From assembly GCF_000723465.1 (NCBI RefSeq), contig NZ_HF545617.1:1-64000 (forward strand): a stretch of 64,000 nucleotides of DNA. Direction: 5' to 3'. This DNA is from Ruminococcus bicirculans (ex Wegman et al. 2014). Its GTDB lineage: Bacteria > Bacillota > Clostridia > Oscillospirales > Ruminococcaceae. Shown here one piece after another: positions 63,429 through 64,000 of this stretch. The position numbers and the translations under genes were made by a program. Numbering within the stretch: position 1 is the stretch's first letter; the number at the start of each line of letters is the position of its first letter. The notes under the pieces are model-generated. The model searched no databases, had not been told where the DNA came from, and saw only the letters and a list, made by a program, of their open reading frames with translations.

Positions 63429-64000
63429 ATGAATTCTCTGACCGTTAAAATACTTACCGGTCTGCTTTCTGTGCTGATAATCACAACTATCGGCAGTCAG
63501 ATATACAGTGCACTTACAGAGCGTCATGATACCGAGGAAGCTGTGCTTGTTACTATCAATGAGGATATTGCTTTTAAGGGTGTTATAATCAGAGATGAAA
63601 AGGTGGTCACCTATGACGGCGGCGGAGTTTTGGATTATACCTATTCCGACGGCAGTAAAATATCTGTTGGCAATACCATAGCGTCAGTTTATTCTTCTGA
63701 GGACGCTGTTACAGCGAAAAACAAGATAAAGATACTTGAAAGCGAGATAGCCGCCCTTGAAAGAGCACAAAATCCGGGTACAACGAATTATGTTCAGCCT
63801 GAAACGCTCAAAAGCAAGATAGATAAGGAATATAAGGAGCTTCTCTCATATTCTTCCCAGGATAATTTCTCTGAGTTTGCAAAAACAAGAGAGGATATGT
63901 CCCTTGTGATGAATATTTATAATATCGTCACAAAGACCGAGAAGAGCTATGACGAAAGGATAAGCCAGCTTCAGGCGAAAGTCAAGGAGCTGGAGGAACA
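63429..64000 (+). CDS. HlyD-like membrane-anchored protein, truncated by the window end
   Basis: The frame starts at ATG 63429, 15 bases after hfq, and is still open at 64000. The visible 190 residues have one N-terminal membrane segment (about 8-26) and a short biotinyl-lipoyl-like region (DIAFKGVIIRDEKVV.. GGVLDYTYSDGSKISVGNTI). A long coiled coil (about 98-190, rich in KIKILESEIAALERA-type heptads) follows. This is the layout of HlyD/periplasmic-adaptor-like proteins of Clostridia. Partner transporter and function cannot be seen. Confidence 0.75.
   Translation, partial: MNSLTVKILTGLLSVLIITTIGSQIYSALTERHDTEEAVLVTINEDIAFKGVIIRDEKVVTYDGGGVLDYTYSDGSKISVGNTIASVYSSEDAVTAKNKIKILESEIAALERAQNPGTTNYVQPETLKSKIDKEYKELLSYSSQDNFSEFAKTREDMSLVMNIYNIVTKTEKSYDERISQLQAKVKELEE

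Overview
This window looks like chromosome of an anaerobic, low-to-mid GC Clostridia, most like Ruminococcus or a relative in the Oscillospiraceae. That is an inference from gene content: a fermentative pyruvate formate-lyase locus, LL-diaminopimelate aminotransferase (DapL), PolC, a HisZ/short-HisG histidine pathway, remnants of a sporulation locus, a frr-uppS-cdsA-dxr-rseP-ispG-polC block, and strong TTGACA-N17-TATAAT promoters. Nearly all genes are on the plus strand. No rRNA, tRNA, CRISPR array, transposase or prophage was recognised.

Layout. 1-1.0 kb: a C40 cell-wall peptidase. 1.2-6.5 kb: a TPP-riboswitch-controlled thiamine cluster (thiD, thiC, thiW, thiM, a GNAT gene, thiE) that makes the pyrimidine half de novo and salvages the thiazole half. 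6.7-12.2 kb: pyruvate kinase, then a pyruvate formate-lyase locus in which the enzyme is split. The 692-aa catalytic core lacks the glycyl-radical domain, which is a separate 83-aa gene. A 75-aa partial look-alike lies between them and the activase follows. A Rex-like operator overlaps the promoter. 13.1-19.9 kb: carA, then a single ORF joining carB to dapF, then dapL. 20.2-29.9 kb: an accessory stretch with an AraC regulator, spoVAD-spoVAE without spoVAC, two membrane protein families, a MazF toxin with no adjacent antitoxin, an Mrp-type P-loop protein, phosphoglucomutase, and a DacF-like protein in which all three catalytic motifs are altered. 30-47.5 kb: housekeeping (pgi, yceD-rpmF, der-plsY-gpsA-yjbQ, pyrH-frr-uppS-cdsA-dxr, rseP-ispG-polC). 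47.8-54.0 kb: a his operon (hisZGDBHF, an SdpI-like gene, hisI, hisE) with no hisA. 54.2-64 kb: a Cys-rich hypothetical, miaB-ylbF-mutS-(TIGR04076)-mutL-miaA-hfq, and the start of an HlyD-like membrane-anchored protein that runs off the end.

Three kinds of short non-coding repeat are scattered between genes: an element starting GTGAGGAGTGAGGAATGGC and often ending in its inverse, an AAAGCGGTG..CACCGCTTT hairpin usually inside it, and a GTAGGGGCGAAC/GTTCGCCCG palindrome. They sit after operons, interrupt carA-carB, flank mazF-mrp in inverted orientation, and supply the C-terminus of one membrane protein. The strongest candidates for something undescribed are the split pyruvate formate-lyase with its 75-aa partner, the CarB-DapF fusion, the motif-less DacF paralogue, and the unassigned structured leader before thiW.
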